Below are positions 63,606-64,000 of a stretch of DNA of 64,000 nt, piece by piece. How positions within the stretch are numbered: position 1 is the stretch's first letter; each line of letters begins with the position of its first letter. The stretch comes from Trichoplax sp. H2 (taxonomy: Eukaryota; Placozoa; Uniplacotomia; Trichoplacea): the NCBI GenBank assembly GCA_003344405.1, contig NOWV01000005.1:310001-374000 (forward strand), in the 5' to 3' direction. The notes beneath the pieces are model-generated. The model saw only the letters and a program-made list of their open reading frames with translations, was not told the DNA's origin and did not search any database. The translations under genes were made by a program, and so were the position numbers.

Positions 63606-64000
63606 CTATGCCTTCTTAATAAATGATGGATTAGAATGTTTGACAGAATTTTCGATGTCTATCATCGTTGGACCCATACATTGTATTCCAAAATGGCCAA
63701 TTTGACCACAATTGTAACAAGAAATACGAGTTTCACTAGGCACTGGAGGTCTAGGAGTGGGAGGAAAATAAGGCCCATTATAGTAACCATTGGAAGTACC
63801 ATTATGCAAAAAGAAGCTAGGCCCAAAATTTGTGTATGGTGGAGGGTAAGCTTGACGGAGATCGTACCAATGTTTCATTGGGATAAATTCTGATTGGTAA
63901 GCATTGCCACGATAGTCTCGACCTCGGTGATTATATCCCGGATAAGAAGCGTTCAGAGGAAAAGCGCATTTGTTATCAAAGTGACCAATAGGCGGTGGAA
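63606..64000 (-). CDS. CCHC zinc-knuckle protein, C-terminal exon (ZCCHC2/14-like), partial
   Basis: An open frame runs from the window edge to a stop at 63606 (about 131 residues, incomplete at the 5' end). It has a low-complexity Pro/Tyr/Gly/Asn-rich stretch (NHRGRDYRGNAY, then YPPPYTNFGP and FPPTPRPPVP), followed by one zinc knuckle CYNCGQIGHFGIQC (C-x2-C-x4-H-x4-C). After the knuckle comes GPTM. A single C-terminal CYNCGxxGH-x4-C knuckle followed by PSM/PTM is the arrangement in the animal ZCCHC2/ZCCHC14 proteins, which bind RNA. The upstream SAM or PX-related parts would lie outside the window, so the subfamily is an inference. Confidence 0.7.
   Translation of the reverse strand, partial: PPPIGHFDNKCAFPLNASYPGYNHRGRDYRGNAYQSEFIPMKHWYDLRQAYPPPYTNFGPSFFLHNGTSNGYYNGPYFPPTPRPPVPSETRISCYNCGQIGHFGIQCMGPTMIDIENSVKHSNPSFIKKA

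Noticed and set aside
1-64000. tRNA and rRNA genes
   Set aside because: No cloverleaf with A and B boxes and no rRNA core sequence was seen on either strand by eye.

Overview
The window looks like nuclear DNA of an early-branching animal. It is strongly AT-rich, its genes carry short GT-AG introns, and it holds a dysbindin gene, two four-pass MARVEL-domain genes, a CCHC-knuckle gene of the ZCCHC2/14 type and an interstitial TTAGGG motif. A placozoan is the best guess. That is an inference from gene style and composition; no search was possible.

1-18 kb: A four-exon MARVEL-domain gene (minus, 5353-1352) has a ~125-bp minisatellite in its last intron that runs into the last coding exon. Next is an intronless, comparatively GC-rich gene (minus, 9082-7202) for a complete HypX/HoxX-like protein (formyltransferase-like plus enoyl-CoA-hydratase-like domains) with a mitochondrial-type leader. 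From 9 to 17.5 kb I see no gene, only AT-rich DNA and three families of decayed tandem repeats.

18-27 kb: A degenerate trypsin-like (S1) locus (minus), a second MARVEL gene with the same four-exon, all-phase-0 plan (24939-22128), a short-chain dehydrogenase exon relic, a 20-bp-arm hairpin and two recent tandem duplications.

28-52 kb: An array of tandemly duplicated segments, all plus strand. Each unit carries an intronless gene, intact or decayed, for a secreted, N-glycosylated, Cys-rich helical protein I do not recognise. Two copies are intact (35992-36729 and 45703-46464). One is frameshifted (28173-28878). Two are reduced to fragments (about 32884-33066 and 40040-40165). Long stretches of intergenic DNA are shared between units. 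This orphan family is the best candidate for something undescribed.

53-64 kb: An MGM101-type mitochondrial recombination gene (plus, five exons, fully resolved) faces a ten-exon dysbindin (BLOC-1) gene (minus), tail to tail. Beyond it lie a ~125-bp hairpin-bearing tandem array with a Helitron-like insertion, 2.8 kb without a gene, and the 3' coding end of a CCHC zinc-knuckle gene (minus) that leaves the window.

Functionally the identified genes are unrelated: membrane trafficking (MARVEL, dysbindin), mitochondrial functions (MGM101, HypX-like) and a secreted lineage-specific family. Palindromic TACTGTA/ACAGTAC motifs cluster just upstream of at least three start codons and may be a promoter element.
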